Source: Botryosphaeria dothidea (lineage: Eukaryota > Ascomycota > Dothideomycetes > Botryosphaeriales > Botryosphaeriaceae). Taken from it: DNA of 64,000 bases. The notes beneath the pieces were generated by a model, which saw nothing but the letters and a program-made list of their open reading frames with translations, had not been told where the DNA came from and did no database searches. This document shows positions 22,040-31,895 of this stretch, piece after piece. Every line of letters begins with the position of its first letter. The stretch's first letter is position 1. The stretch lies in NCBI GenBank assembly GCA_011503125.2, contig WWBZ02000040.1, positions 3,782,001 through 3,846,000 on the forward strand, in the 5' to 3' direction. Both the position numbers and the translations under genes were made by a program.

Positions 22040-23896
22040 ATGTCCACGAAGCCCATTTTCGCAGCAACCCACCCCAGGGCATGCTCGACCGCTTTCGAGC
22101 GCGTACGTCATCGCCCTCACCCAAACACTGCCATCTGACACCTCACTAACCACCTGCCTTCCTTCAGGTCTTCATGACGTGCCGTGACACGCTCCAGTGC
22201 GTCCACGAGCCCTTCGGCGATGCCTTTTATTTTGGTCCCGAAAGGCTCAGTGAGCGCTACGAGCAAGACGAGGCCGCCAGAGCCGAGAGCGGCTTTGAAG
22301 ACAGCACATATAGGACCATCTTTGAAAGGATAGACCGTGAGAACACTGAGGTTGGATCCCTCCCCCCCGCCTGGCAAGAAGTCGTATCCTCGGCATTGTC
22401 TCCGTTCCCTTTGTATTCGCCATCATCCACTCCCATGTCCAAAAGTCACGAGAAAAAAAAGAAATATACTACTTTCTTGTCACCCCACGTTCCCTTCATG
22501 GCAATTGTGCTTGAAAGTGCCTCAACGGTACTCCGACACGCTACTATTTGCTGCGGCCGCCGGCGAATCAGCAGCTCAACCTGCTCGCAAGAAAACGCCA
22601 AGATGACGCATTCCCATGACCACTTTCCTTTCTGAGCCCGGCGAGTACCGTGGGAGCTCGCAGCCAGCCACAGCGAGGTCTCAACAAGTACTTACCGGGT
22701 TTACAGGGGAAGCGACTTTTCATCAAGGATATCACGCACTACCTGGTGCCTCCGGACCACAAGCCGGCCTCGATTGCGTCATCCCTCGTTGAGTACAAGC
22801 GCGGCGTCGGCACTGACCTCGCCAAATCGAACCCACACGCCCGCGTTGATAGCGCACACGGCACCGACGCTGTCACCAACGGCGACGTCAACGGTGCGCC
22901 GAATGGGGTGAGCCATGAGGCCAGGATCGAGGTGCGCGAGGCTACCAAGCCTCCGTACCCCTATCCCACCACAGTCGAGGCCGGCAATCCGACTGTCGTG
23001 CCAACCGAGCTGCTCAGCAAGTTCCACTGGACCTTCCTGATCCGCCACCCGCGCAACAGCATCCCCTCCTACTACCGCTGCACCATCCCTCCGCTCGACG
23101 ACATCACCGGCTTCAAAAACTTCATGCCCTCAGAGGCTGGTTACGACGAGCTGCGCCGTACCTTCGACTACTTGAAGAATATCGGTCTCGTCGGGCCCAG
23201 GATTACCGGTCAGGACAACACCGAAGCGACCAGCGTCAACGGTACTGTCAAGCCTCCGTACGGTGCGGAGCCCGTTGATATCTGTGTCATCGATGCCGAC
23301 GACCTGCTCGATGACCCTGCTGGCATCATTTCGAAATACTGCGAGAGCGTCGGCATGGAGTACAGCCCGGACATGCTCAACTGGGACAACGAAGAGGATC
23401 ACCGCATCGCCAAGGAGAAGTTCGAGAAGTGGAAGGGCTTCCACGAAGACGCTATCGACTCCAAGGATTTGAAGCCCCGCGCACAGGTGAGTTGAGATGC
23501 TGTTCCTTCCGCTCAGACCTCATGGCCTTTGGGAGCCATTCTCTGTCTTTAGTAGATCTGTCTTCCGTCTATCAGTTCGATCATCACAAGCGTCTGCTTT
23601 GCATGGATCCGAGGATGTGATTGAGAAAGTATCGTCGATGACAAGAGATTGGTTTTCCTGCGGCTTTGGTTCGGGTTGGAAGGAACAGCTTGATGAATTA
23701 CTATACCCATCTTTCTCTCTGAACAGACATATTAACATCGCTGATCAAAAAGAAGAAGATTCCGAAACCAGACGACGAGCTCTACGCCGAGTGGGTCCAG
23801 AAATTCGGCGAGGAAGGCGCCAAAACCATCAAGGAGACCGTCGATGCCAACGTCGCCGACTACGAGTACCTCAAGCAATTCGCCATGAGGGTTTAA
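22040..23896 (+). CDS. P-loop sulfotransferase-like protein (three introns)
   Basis: Model: join(22040..22102,22168..22350,22707..23486,23753..23896), 389 aa. Intron 1 (65 bp) has GTACGT, CACTAAC and TCAG. Intron 2 is unusually long at 356 bp and its donor (GTTGGA) is weak, so its 5' boundary is uncertain. Intron 3 is 266 bp, GTGAGT to an AAG acceptor after a TTAAC branch site. The protein opens FAATHPRACSTAFERVF, resembling the phosphosulfate-binding loop of sulfotransferases, followed by HEPFGDAFYFGPERL and KRLFIKDITHYL. FLIRHPRNSIPSYYR matches the 3'-phosphate-binding RxPxxxxxS motif. The family is a fungal group of P-loop NTPase/sulfotransferase-like proteins of unknown substrate. An insert rich in Gly, Asn and Val (residues about 125-150) looks disordered. 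Confidence 0.75.
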
Positions 23897-24268
23897 ACTC
23901 AACAACCTACCACACTGATAACGGAGGGAATGGCTTTGTTGATTTAATGAATAATGACCCGCTTCTTTGATGGTTTCTGATGGATACCTTTGGTTCTTTT
24001 TCTCTCAACACTCAGATTGAACTTGTGGGGCAGTAACGTAGTTGGAATGGATACAGGGAAATTGCATGCTGGTGAGAATCTCATTGGAGGATCGTCTCTT
24101 TTCCCATGACTACTTGGCATTTGCATATTACTCCTTTTGATGTCTCCGTGCCCCTCTTTTGTACAGTGACATTATTCTCGGTACAATCATTCTATCAGTA
24201 CTTCGCCTGTGACCCGTATGGATTCATATTTAACCTCTTATTTGAAACATCCAGCATCCAAATACAAC

Positions 24269-24479
24269 GCCTGGTTGGCGCAATTGGCAGCGCACGCCTC
24301 TTCTAGTTAGCGACATGAGTATACTCCCAGGGTAGGTAGTGCTCTGCATTGCGCCTTGGTCGAAACGTATCCGTGGAGCTGCCTCATTTGAGAAGGCGAG
24401 GTCGCGGGTTCGGTGAGTCTCTTGGTTCAAACTTGAACGGCGTTCACTACTGACATGAAGCAGAGTCCCGCACTGGTCA
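24269..24479 (+). tRNA. tRNA-Arg(TCT)-like gene with two introns
   Basis: Removing 24306-24392 and 24413-24463 leaves a 73 nt cloverleaf. The acceptor stem is 24269-24275 with 24472-24478 (six of seven pairs including two wobbles, one C/U mismatch at 2-71). The D stem GCGC/GCGC is perfect, and the A box TGGCGCAATTGG fits. Anticodon stem CGCCT/AGGCG is perfect, with loop CTTCTAA and anticodon TCT at 24302-24304, decoding AGA. The variable loop is AGGTC and the T stem GCGGG/CCCGC is perfect. The first intron (87 nt) lies after position 37, the normal tRNA intron site. The second lies inside the T-loop between positions 57 and 58, splitting TTCG from AGT. The discriminator is A (24479), and six Ts follow at 24485-24490. 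It could be a pseudogene, but perfect pairing of three of four stems argues against decay. Confidence 0.7.
24413..24463 (+). other. T-loop intron with spliceosomal signals in tRNA-Arg(TCT)
   Basis: 51 nt. It starts GTGAGT, has CTGAC at 24450-24454 with the branch A ten bases before the end, and finishes GAAGCAG. Length and signals equal those of ordinary mRNA introns in this window. Removal creates GGTTCGAGTCC, a perfect B-box/T-loop. The intron itself contains GGTTCAAACTT (24424-24434), a partial B-box match. Confidence 0.7.
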
Positions 24480-24484
24480 TATCC

Positions 24485-24490
24485 TTTTTT
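24485..24490 (+). terminator. Pol III-type oligo-T terminator
   Basis: Six consecutive Ts start six bases after the discriminator base of the first tRNA-Arg-like gene, as expected for RNA polymerase III termination. Confidence 0.6.
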
Positions 24491-24590
24491 GAGAATGCGA
24501 GGAAACTTGTGTTTTCTTCTACATTTTCGCTACTGGTATCGAACATACGTCCATATGTGGTATTGAAACAACCTTCTCCTTCACCAAACA

Positions 24591-24755
24591 GGCCGGTTAG
24601 CGCAATGGTAGAGCGTACCCCTCCTAATCTCACTCCTTTCTGGTGGTGGTAAGGGTTCATGGAAAGGGTAAGGTTGCGGGTTCGGTACGTCTTCTCAACT
24701 TTCTCATATGCTGAGGATAATACACTAACATGATTCTAGACTCCCGTATCGGTCG
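24591..24755 (+). tRNA. tRNA-Arg(CCT)-like gene with two introns
   Basis: Removing 24627-24664 and 24685-24739 leaves a 72 nt cloverleaf. The acceptor stem GGCCGGT (24591-24597) pairs fully with 24748-24754 (two G-U wobbles). The A box is TAGCGCAATGG. The D stem is GCGC/GAGC with one mismatch. Anticodon stem TACCC/GGGTA is perfect, with loop CTCCTAA and anticodon CCT at 24623-24625, decoding AGG. The variable loop is AGGTT and the T stem is GCGGG/CCCGT. The first intron (38 nt) sits after position 37 and contains AGG, able to pair with the anticodon as in normal pre-tRNAs. The second (55 nt) splits the T-loop at exactly the same place as in the upstream gene. The discriminator is G. Five Ts follow at 24763-24767. 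This copy is the cleaner of the two. Confidence 0.75.
24685..24739 (+). other. T-loop intron with spliceosomal signals in tRNA-Arg(CCT)
   Basis: 55 nt. It starts GTACGT, has a perfect CACTAAC branch site (branch A at 24728, eleven bases before the end) and finishes TTCTAG. The block ACTAACATGA matches ACTGACATGA in the upstream copy, so the two introns are probably related. Removal creates GGTTCGACTCC, a perfect B-box/T-loop. Confidence 0.75.
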
Positions 24756-24762
24756 ATTTCTC

Positions 24763-24767
24763 TTTTT
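24763..24767 (+). terminator. Pol III-type oligo-T terminator
   Basis: Five Ts lie eight bases after the discriminator base of the second tRNA-Arg-like gene, fitting RNA polymerase III termination. Confidence 0.5.
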
Positions 24768-26398
24768 GTGAAATCTCAATGTCTCTTTCCTTTTGCTTTT
24801 TACCAAGGACTTGCAATCTCAAATCGCGGGCACCGACTGCTGTATAGGCATTTCCGGCGAGCAAGACAACGGCCACGTCACTTTCGAACAATCCAGCAAG
24901 CTTGGCCCTCACTATGAATCTCCTACGCATCATACATCCATCTGTCCACCCCAAACAACACCCTCGAACACCCTCCGGAATCTCCGAGATGCGCCAGCCG
25001 ACCCAATTCACTACCGTCTTCTACACTTTCATGTTCGGAATCCACCAGCTTGCCGATGCTCATATCTCCACAGAAATTCACGCATCATGCTAGGGTCCAC
25101 CAATCGCCGTTGGTACTGTCATGCTCAAGCACATCGGCTTTGGGACAGTCCATGGCGGGCCAGTTCCTTAACACGCGTTATGTTGTAAGGGAGGTGGGGC
25201 CAGTGGGATGTAGAGAGCCATGTTGACTTTCGAGAGATGCCATTCGGAAAGGCGAGACGGAGAAGAGAGGGTGACCTGGTGGATTGGACGTTCTCGGCAA
25301 GACGTGTAAGCTGCACCGGTGGTGTCAGCGAGAGCAATGACGGGGTGAGGGAGGGACTCGGCGCCTGCCACTGAAGCGAAACCTCACGGCGGCAGCGGCA
25401 GTCTGGTGGAGTGAAGAGCGTTGCCAGGGAGGTGTCACGCGGCAAAATCCATGGGCACTCCCAAGCCGGCTGTTCTGGGGGGATTGGCGATAACGATCAC
25501 GCCATGTGATTGTGGCGGACGCAACTCCTGCATTGGGTGCTGACAGCGCGCCACTGCTCTCGCAGGCCGGAAGGAGTTATTCCCAAAGCACGCAAACCTA
25601 CTCCAAGCACTTGTTGCATTGCTGCCCAGGAAAATTGCCGAAGCGAATACGCTACAGATCATGGCCTCGAAGAAGAGCGGGCAACTACGAGGGCGGAGTT
25701 GGTGAATGCGGAGAAAAGGACTGGGGAGGAAGATCACACTTGTTCTTGGATTTCAAACCTGTTACTCCACACCGGATGTACCTGCACACCTTGCAGGTAA
25801 AGCATAATAGGCCAGACTTGGAATACCGCTTCATTTTGATAATCAGGGTCGATCGTGCCTACAGGCCTCAGTCCCGGCACAGTTGAAGAAGGGCAGTCAA
25901 AACCCTACCCTTGGTTAATGGAGGTAGCTGTCAGCCAGCTGCATATAAGACGCTGTCTTGAACGCTTACCAATTAAGAGTAGTAAGTTCATCGTGGAGGT
26001 GTTGCCGTGCGAATTCGGAAATGCCCAGCAGTTGACATCACTTGTTCTTTTCATGGTCACCGAAACTTTGTCGAGGGGTCGCAAAAAAGTACATCCACCA
26101 AAAATGTAGCTGAAAAGTAGCTTTCCATGAGGAAATCTAAAACATCAACAAGATGCGGCTTGTGATCAAGGATATCTTGAGACTATACACAGAGAGAAAA
26201 CATGGTGCGCAAAACAGAGAACCTCCGACAATGCTAGCCCGAAATCCTTATGCCCACGATGGGTGCTTCCAACTCCACTTCGATGCTGGCAAAATGCCAA
26301 AAACCCCCCCCCCTTAAGCCAGGCATAATATTTACAAGATATGGCGTTGTGACAATGTAGAAGAGACCTCGCTAGCCATTCAGTTCGTGACAGGCACA
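24768..26398. other. 1.6 kb interval without a recognisable gene
   Basis: Several ORFs of 60-130 codons occur on both strands, none with recognisable composition. A run of ten Cs lies at 26304-26313. The right end is presumably the 3' flank of the BTB gene on the minus strand. Confidence 0.4.
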
Positions 26399-28813
26399 CT
26401 ACGCAAGAAAGCCTCTCCGGACGTTCCTTGCTCTTTCGCCAGTCTGCGCCTCTAGCTTTACAGCATGCATGACGACTTCGACTCGTGACTCTCCGTCGTA
26501 GCGCGCAGGTTGGACTCGCAGTCTCCATTGGCCTCTCGCAACAACCCATTCGGTGGGCAATTCGTCGATTGAAGTGATTTTGTCGTCCGGTCTTGGGTCC
26601 TGCAAGCGCGGAAGGAGGCTGGCTTGTGGGTCCGACATTGAAGCGATATCGCGCTCTCGCCTTTCAACGAAGATTGGTGTCCCATCCAGTTCGATCGAGG
26701 CTTCATGTCCAATGGCGATCTTGACCCTATCGCCACTAACACCAGAGTTCGCAGGGCTAGCAGGCTGCGCTGCCACACCCCCGCCCGTCTGCAACATCAT
26801 AAGACCGAGTGGTTGAGTTGCCGGAAGGCCCATCTTGCTGGCAATGACCTGGAAGAGACTGGAGATGCGAGCTTTGGTATCACCATGGAAGGCGGCGCGC
26901 ATTGAATGAACATCAAGCCGCGCTGATTCGCCGGAGATTTCAAGTACGAGCTCATGGGCAGAATCGTCAGCATAAGGTCGTGCATATGTCACCCAACCGG
27001 GACGGCCACTGCCGCCTACGCTGGGAGGTGGCCCTGCAGCGGGAGTTGCCGCTGCACTGGAGCTGGAATCTGCACCAGAGTCCAATTCAGGAGCGAACGA
27101 AACTCCGGATTGGCGAATATCTTCCAGTCGCATTAGAATCTCTGACCTTTCCCGAGTAAGATTGTATGAAATCTCGCACGGAAGAAGCTTTTGCTCGAGC
27201 CCCTTGAAGTGAAAGTATCGCGCGTCCCGAATGAGATCAGCGCGGTGGCCTTCGTCACGAACGTGAAGGGGATAGCCTTGCAACAAGCGCAAGAGATCTG
27301 TAAAAGTGTCGCCTGATCGATTTGGTACAGACGGCGGGAGAATTGATGGTGGCCGTAGTAATGTTTGGCGATCCAGTCCGGGGAAGACCTCTTGCGGTGT
27401 GGTGAAGAAATGGGCGAACCCCAGCGAAAAGAAATTCGGAGAATCTCCTGGGCCTGAGAAGAGGTCACGGGGTATCTGAAAATCGCGTCCGCCAATCTGA
27501 ATGAATATCTCGGACTTAAAGAGCTGTTGCGTTAAGCGAGGTAAGCTGTAGAACTGTGCGTCTGCAAACAAACGGACGAAGTGCTCTCCATCTCGAGGTC
27601 TGACGAAGTATCCTTGGAGATGTAGGGAAATATCCCTAAAGGTAGCCGGATCGCGGTCGATGTAGAGCGTTTTCACGTCACCTGCCCTACCGCTGGGATT
27701 ATTGTACAACTGCTCCGCAAAAAAATGCGAGAAATATGAGGGTGCTCTGGCAGCCTTAGCATTTGTTCATTGCAAAAATGGAGTTTTTATGCCCGACTTA
27801 CCATCAGAAGAAATGGAGGCTCCGGAGAGCCTAAATAATTCATTTCCTATTTGTATAGGAAATACCTTGCCGGCAGGTAGGATCGCTGAATACTTGTTTC
27901 CTATTTCGGCAATCTTGCGTGGACGCGTGGCTGTGGGCTGTGCCGCATTTGAAGCGTTGGCGGCGCCTGCGGGGCCGGCTTGAGCTGCAGATTGAGCGGC
28001 AGAAATCCCCGGAGTGCCTCTTGTGGCATTACCCAATCCGTCTGGTGAGCCGCCTCGGGGATTGACAAATGAAGGCCCTTGAGTTACGGTGGGACTTTCT
28101 TCTGCCACGGAAGATGAACGTGAGGTGGCAGTGCGTTTGGCGGCAGGCTCGTGTATGGAGTCGTTCCCATAAGGCAGTGCGGTAGAGGAGCCAATTGAGG
28201 CCGACTCGGAGCGGTCCTTTCTCTTCATGGCCGGCTGGGCCGAGGCAGAAGTAGAGGCGCGGGCCGGCGGCGGGAGGAAAGCAAAGGGAAGAGAAGCGAG
28301 AGGATTACTTGCATGCAGGGACGGAGAACAGGCTGAGGGGGTAAGCTGGGGGCTGTTGGCGCTGAGACTGGGTTCCGACGCGGAAATAGCGTGGGGAAAG
28401 CTAAAATCCTGGCCGGGGGATTGGTACTGGGCTTGGGTCAGCTCGCCCTGAGGCTCGTAGAAGTCGGCGACGTCGGTGAAGTCGATGGAGTCCTCCCAGT
28501 CCCAGAACTCCGAGGTGGTGACCGAGCGCGGAGGCCGGTCCTGAGATGAAGCTGGGGGTTGAGCAGCGACGCGTGCAGGCGGAGCAGTCGCGAGCGCGGC
28601 TTGTTGGGCGTGAGAGGTGCTGCGCGGAGTTGCGAAACCCGAGGAACTGGCGGGAGTAGCTACCTGGCCTGACGAGTGGAGGCTCGGCCGGCGGTCGACT
28701 TGTTGCCGTGAGGCATTGCGTCGCGCTGGGTTTGTGAAGTCTTGGTCAGCACTGAGAGCGAAGTCTCGCGTGGAGATGGGGTCCTTGGTACCACTTCGGG
28801 ATTGGCCTGACAT
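26399..28813 (-). CDS. tandem BTB/POZ-domain protein (one intron)
   Basis: Exons 28813-27802 and 27744-26399, 785 aa. The 57 bp intron runs GTAAGT to CAGAG; the second AG is used, giving SSDAPSYFSHFF. The first 300 residues are disordered (Ser, Ala, Pro, Gln-rich) with one acidic patch SEFWDWEDSIDF. The first BTB domain is about residues 310-405 (FPIQIGNELFRLSGASI, then YFSHFFAEQ, then LYIDRDPATFRDISLHLQGY). A second T1-type BTB begins IFIQIGGRDFQIPRDLF and ends near RDARYFHFKGLE. The C-terminal 200 residues are a conserved beta-rich region ending QWRLRVQPARYDG. BTB domains assemble homo-oligomers and often recruit cullin-3 or co-repressors. No DNA-binding domain is seen, so an adaptor role is the best inference. 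Confidence 0.88.
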
Positions 28814-29964
28814 GCCGCCCGCTTATTTTTCGCAATCTCGTTGCCGGCTCGCACCAAACAGTAGAATCCGGCACCCAGGCTGAGCAGCCGCCGGCAGTTT
28901 GGATCAAAGTGCTGGCTGCTGGCTCTTTCAACGCCCGTCACCGTCGGCAGCACGCGCTGGTCCGGTCGGTTGGTCTCTCTTGAGTATTAGGGCGGGCAAC
29001 GCAACGAGTATCTGGAGACGATCTTCTATTCCTTCTGCTGTCAGACGTAACCCCAGCCTCGCCCGCATCTATCCTATATATCAATCCCACGATGCGCGCC
29101 GGTACTTCTCGGCGCGTCGTGGCGACCGTCTAAACTCCGTGCCACTTGCGACATTCCAGACTGCTTTTCGTCTGGCGGCGAGAGCTGCCCAGCATGAAGT
29201 AGGTTGCGCCGGATGCTTCTCGAACGGGACGCTGCTGACCACGCTGGGGGCTCGTCAGTCAGCGTTCGGCCGGCGGAGGTTGCGGCAGGAAGCACGCGGT
29301 AGGGCTGTGCTCACAGGCGTGTCACGAACGCACGTAAGCCCCATCCCTATTATTAATTTCACGCCTCTCTACTATATCTGGCCCTGCGTTCTTGTTTCCA
29401 CGCGTTCTGAAATTTGGAATCAACAGCAGCAGCCATGACGAAGCCCAGTCTGATGACTGATCTCTCAGTGATATGCCTTGAGCTTCCACTCGGCCTGCTC
29501 GGTCGCTCTTCGCCTCCCGTTCGCAGCCGCCTCGCCCGTCACCCGAAAGCCGTAGTGCCACCGCTTCGGACGGCAACGGATTCCAATCTGACTGGTCTAA
29601 CTTTATTGCAACACCCTCTGACGTCTTCCGACAGCTTTCCTTTTGACCCGCGAAAAGCCCGCCCATGGCGCGGTGCAGTTGCGAGCTTTGCCACCGTTGC
29701 CGCCATGGTTTAGGCGCGCCTCTGCGTCTCTCACAGCCACGATCGTCGCATGCAGCACCGTTCACTAATCTCGACCACAAATCCACGTACGTACGCGTAT
29801 TTACGACACTTCATCCAACGCCATGAATGGGTATTATTGCGACAATCCCTCTGCCACGAGTCCCAGCACTCCACTACTATTACGCGCTGAAGCTATATTC
29901 CACATAGACCTCCCGTCGTCCGTCTTTGACCGATTAGTTCGTCTTCTACTTTCTGCATGCGCCC
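28814..29964. other. intergenic region upstream of the BTB gene
   Basis: Promoter side of the BTB gene and 3' flank of the glutathione transferase gene. An ATG-started frame at 29435-29713 (92 codons) is Pro/Leu/Ser-rich and not recognised; it is not annotated as a gene. Confidence 0.4.
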
Positions 29965-30876
29965 TCAAGCATTAAAGATATTCGGATCGTACTCCTGTCC
30001 AGTGACCTCCTTGATCTTCTGGTTCGCCTTCTTGAATCCCTCTCTTTCATGCATGCGGTCAATATACGCATGGAGCTTTGGGTACTTGTCCTTAGTCAAA
30101 CCAGCCCGGATTGTCGCAGCTTCCAACGGATAGCTCATGAGGATATCTGCAGCAGTGATGTCTTTGCCGCACAGGTAGTCGCCTCCGGAAGTTGCCAGCT
30201 GCTCCTCCAGGAAAGTAAGATGTGTCTTGAAGTTCGGTTCCAAGAAACCACCCTCAACCCGCCCAGCAATGGCCTTGGTAATCGGCTTGATGAAAAACGG
30301 CACAGGCGCCGTCTTGATCACTACGCAGAGTTAATAGGATGACTGCTAGGACAGGCCCGGAGTCATACGGTAGAGAAGCAGCGAGAAAACCATTAGCGGC
30401 ATGATGCTACCTTCCGCATAATGCATCAGAAAACGGTAGCGGATCCAGGCTTCAGTTTCGCCACCGATTTGGCCTTCTTTGCCCTCGGCATAGCGGGTTG
30501 GAATCAGCCATTTTCCAAAGTACTCGGTGAGGTACTCTGTGATGGCGCCTGACTCGGCAAGCATAATTGGCTTATCGATGCCGGGGGCTTGGATGCCTAC
30601 GACAGGGGATTTGCCCAGCGGATGCACTTCTTTGAGCTCCGGAGGTGCGAGCTTGTCTTTGGTCCGCCTGAAGACCTTGAGCTCGTAGTCAATTTTCAGT
30701 TCTTCGAGCAGCCAGAGAATGCGGTGAGACCGGGATTTGTCAAGCCTACAGGGTTGTTATTCCCAAAACGGTTCTGACCCCAACGTGAAGCCATTGGGCA
30801 ATACAGGACAATCCATGGGCTCCGACTGTACTGACCAGTAGAGGGTGACCTTGGCATTCTGTTGTTCGGTGGCCAT
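29965..30876 (-). CDS. glutathione S-transferase (two introns)
   Basis: Exons 30876-30836, 30745-30369 and 30320-29965, 257 aa. Introns of 90 bp (GTCAGT to GTAG) and 48 bp (GTATGA to GTAG, with ATTAACT as branch). The N-terminal thioredoxin-like domain reads VTLYWLDKSRSHRILWLLEE (residues about 10-29), then KEVHPLGKSPVVGIQ with the cis-Pro and AESGAITEYL with the glutathione-binding ES pair. The C-terminal helical domain contains GKDITAADILMSYPLE, the N-capping motif of GSTs. This layout fits the fungal Gtt1/GstB-like class, cytosolic enzymes that conjugate glutathione to electrophiles or reduce peroxides. It is divergently arranged with the complex I subunit gene at 31327. Confidence 0.93.
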
Positions 30877-31326
30877 CTCGATGTTGCTGGGGGCAGAAAG
30901 TCTGGTGTTTTGGCAGGTGGAGAACGCACGATGAAGGAAAGGCGATTGACTGGGCTGCGATGGAGATTTAAGATGAAAAGCTACGGATATGCGATAGCCG
31001 GCGCTAGCAGCAAAGTACCTAGGCACCGAAGGCCTACTGCAAATGAGGATAGTCTTCTGGAGCATCACATGCAACTCTTTCCAATTCAGTTTACGAGAGG
31101 CTGATTGAGGTATGGCAGTGAGCAGAGGCAGATTCGGGTGGAATCAGATGGAGTTGAGATGTTAGCAAGTGTAGTCCGACTGTCCTGGGATCGAGCCATG
31201 GATTGCGGAAATCACGTGGCCCTCATTGCCCCGATAATGCCAAGACTCCAATCGCAGCTTCCCCATTACCAGTTGAGAGCACGACTGCATCACCTTGGCC
31301 CTGTTCGCACCACCACATCCCCAACC
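30877..31326. promoter_or_regulatory. shared divergent promoter region (GST / complex I subunit)
   Basis: 450 bp separate the start codons of two genes transcribed away from each other, so both promoters must lie here. No specific operator is identified. Confidence 0.45.
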
Positions 31327-31895
31327 ATGGCAGGCGATCACCACGGTGTGTCCTGTTTCCGACTATGCGCGGCCATAGACCGGCCGTCTTGAGGGCATTG
31401 AGCTGACACACCACGTTTTCGCAGTTCTCCACGAGGACCCGGCGTTGGTCAAATACGCCGGTACGACTCCCTTCCGCAAACCCGCCGTCTAACCGCGCGC
31501 ATCACCGCCATACACGGCATTGACACATCTGCAGAGGTTGCTCCAAATCGCTACAAGTACTTCCGCTGGACTCCTAGGACCGCATGGCTCTCATTCTGGG
31601 TCGCCATTGCTGTGCCGAGCGTCGTCGGCCTCATTGCCTACAGGACTGATGTGAGTGGGAATTTTCTGTGGTCGTCTGTTCCAAGGTCTACAATGTTATC
31701 AGTGAAGAGGAGGACACCCCTGGCCTTCCGGAGACAAATTGCGGACGCGGCGGTAGATCGATGGGGCCGGACGTCCAACCACACATGAGACAACATGGCG
31801 CAGGACTTCATCATGGACCCCGGACTGACGCTGTGATGCAGGGCAAGTACGTTTTCCGCGGCAAGCGCAGGGGAGATGTCATCAAAGAGTTCTGA
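31327..31895 (+). CDS. mitochondrial complex I B15/NDUFB4-like subunit (three introns)
   Basis: Model: join(31327..31345,31425..31460,31535..31650,31842..31895), 74 aa. All four exons are small, so no long reading frame is visible. The introns are 79, 74, 74-191 bp range (79, 74 and 191) with GTGTGT, GTACGA and GTGAGT donors and CAG acceptors. The protein reads MAGDHHVLHEDPALVKYAEV, then NRYKYFRWTPRTAWLSF, then a single membrane span ending GLIAYRTD, then GKYVFRGKRRGDVIKEF. The YKYFRWTPRTAW block and the RGKRRGD tail match the fungal B15-type accessory subunit of NADH:ubiquinone oxidoreductase, a one-span protein of the inner mitochondrial membrane arm. Assignment is from memory of the family and fairly firm. 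Confidence 0.85.

Noticed and set aside
24306..24392. First insertion of the tRNA-Arg(TCT)-like gene read as a second spliceosomal intron because it begins GT and ends AG
   Set aside because: It lies at the canonical 37/38 tRNA intron site and lacks a clear branch consensus; the GT...AG ends are probably coincidental.
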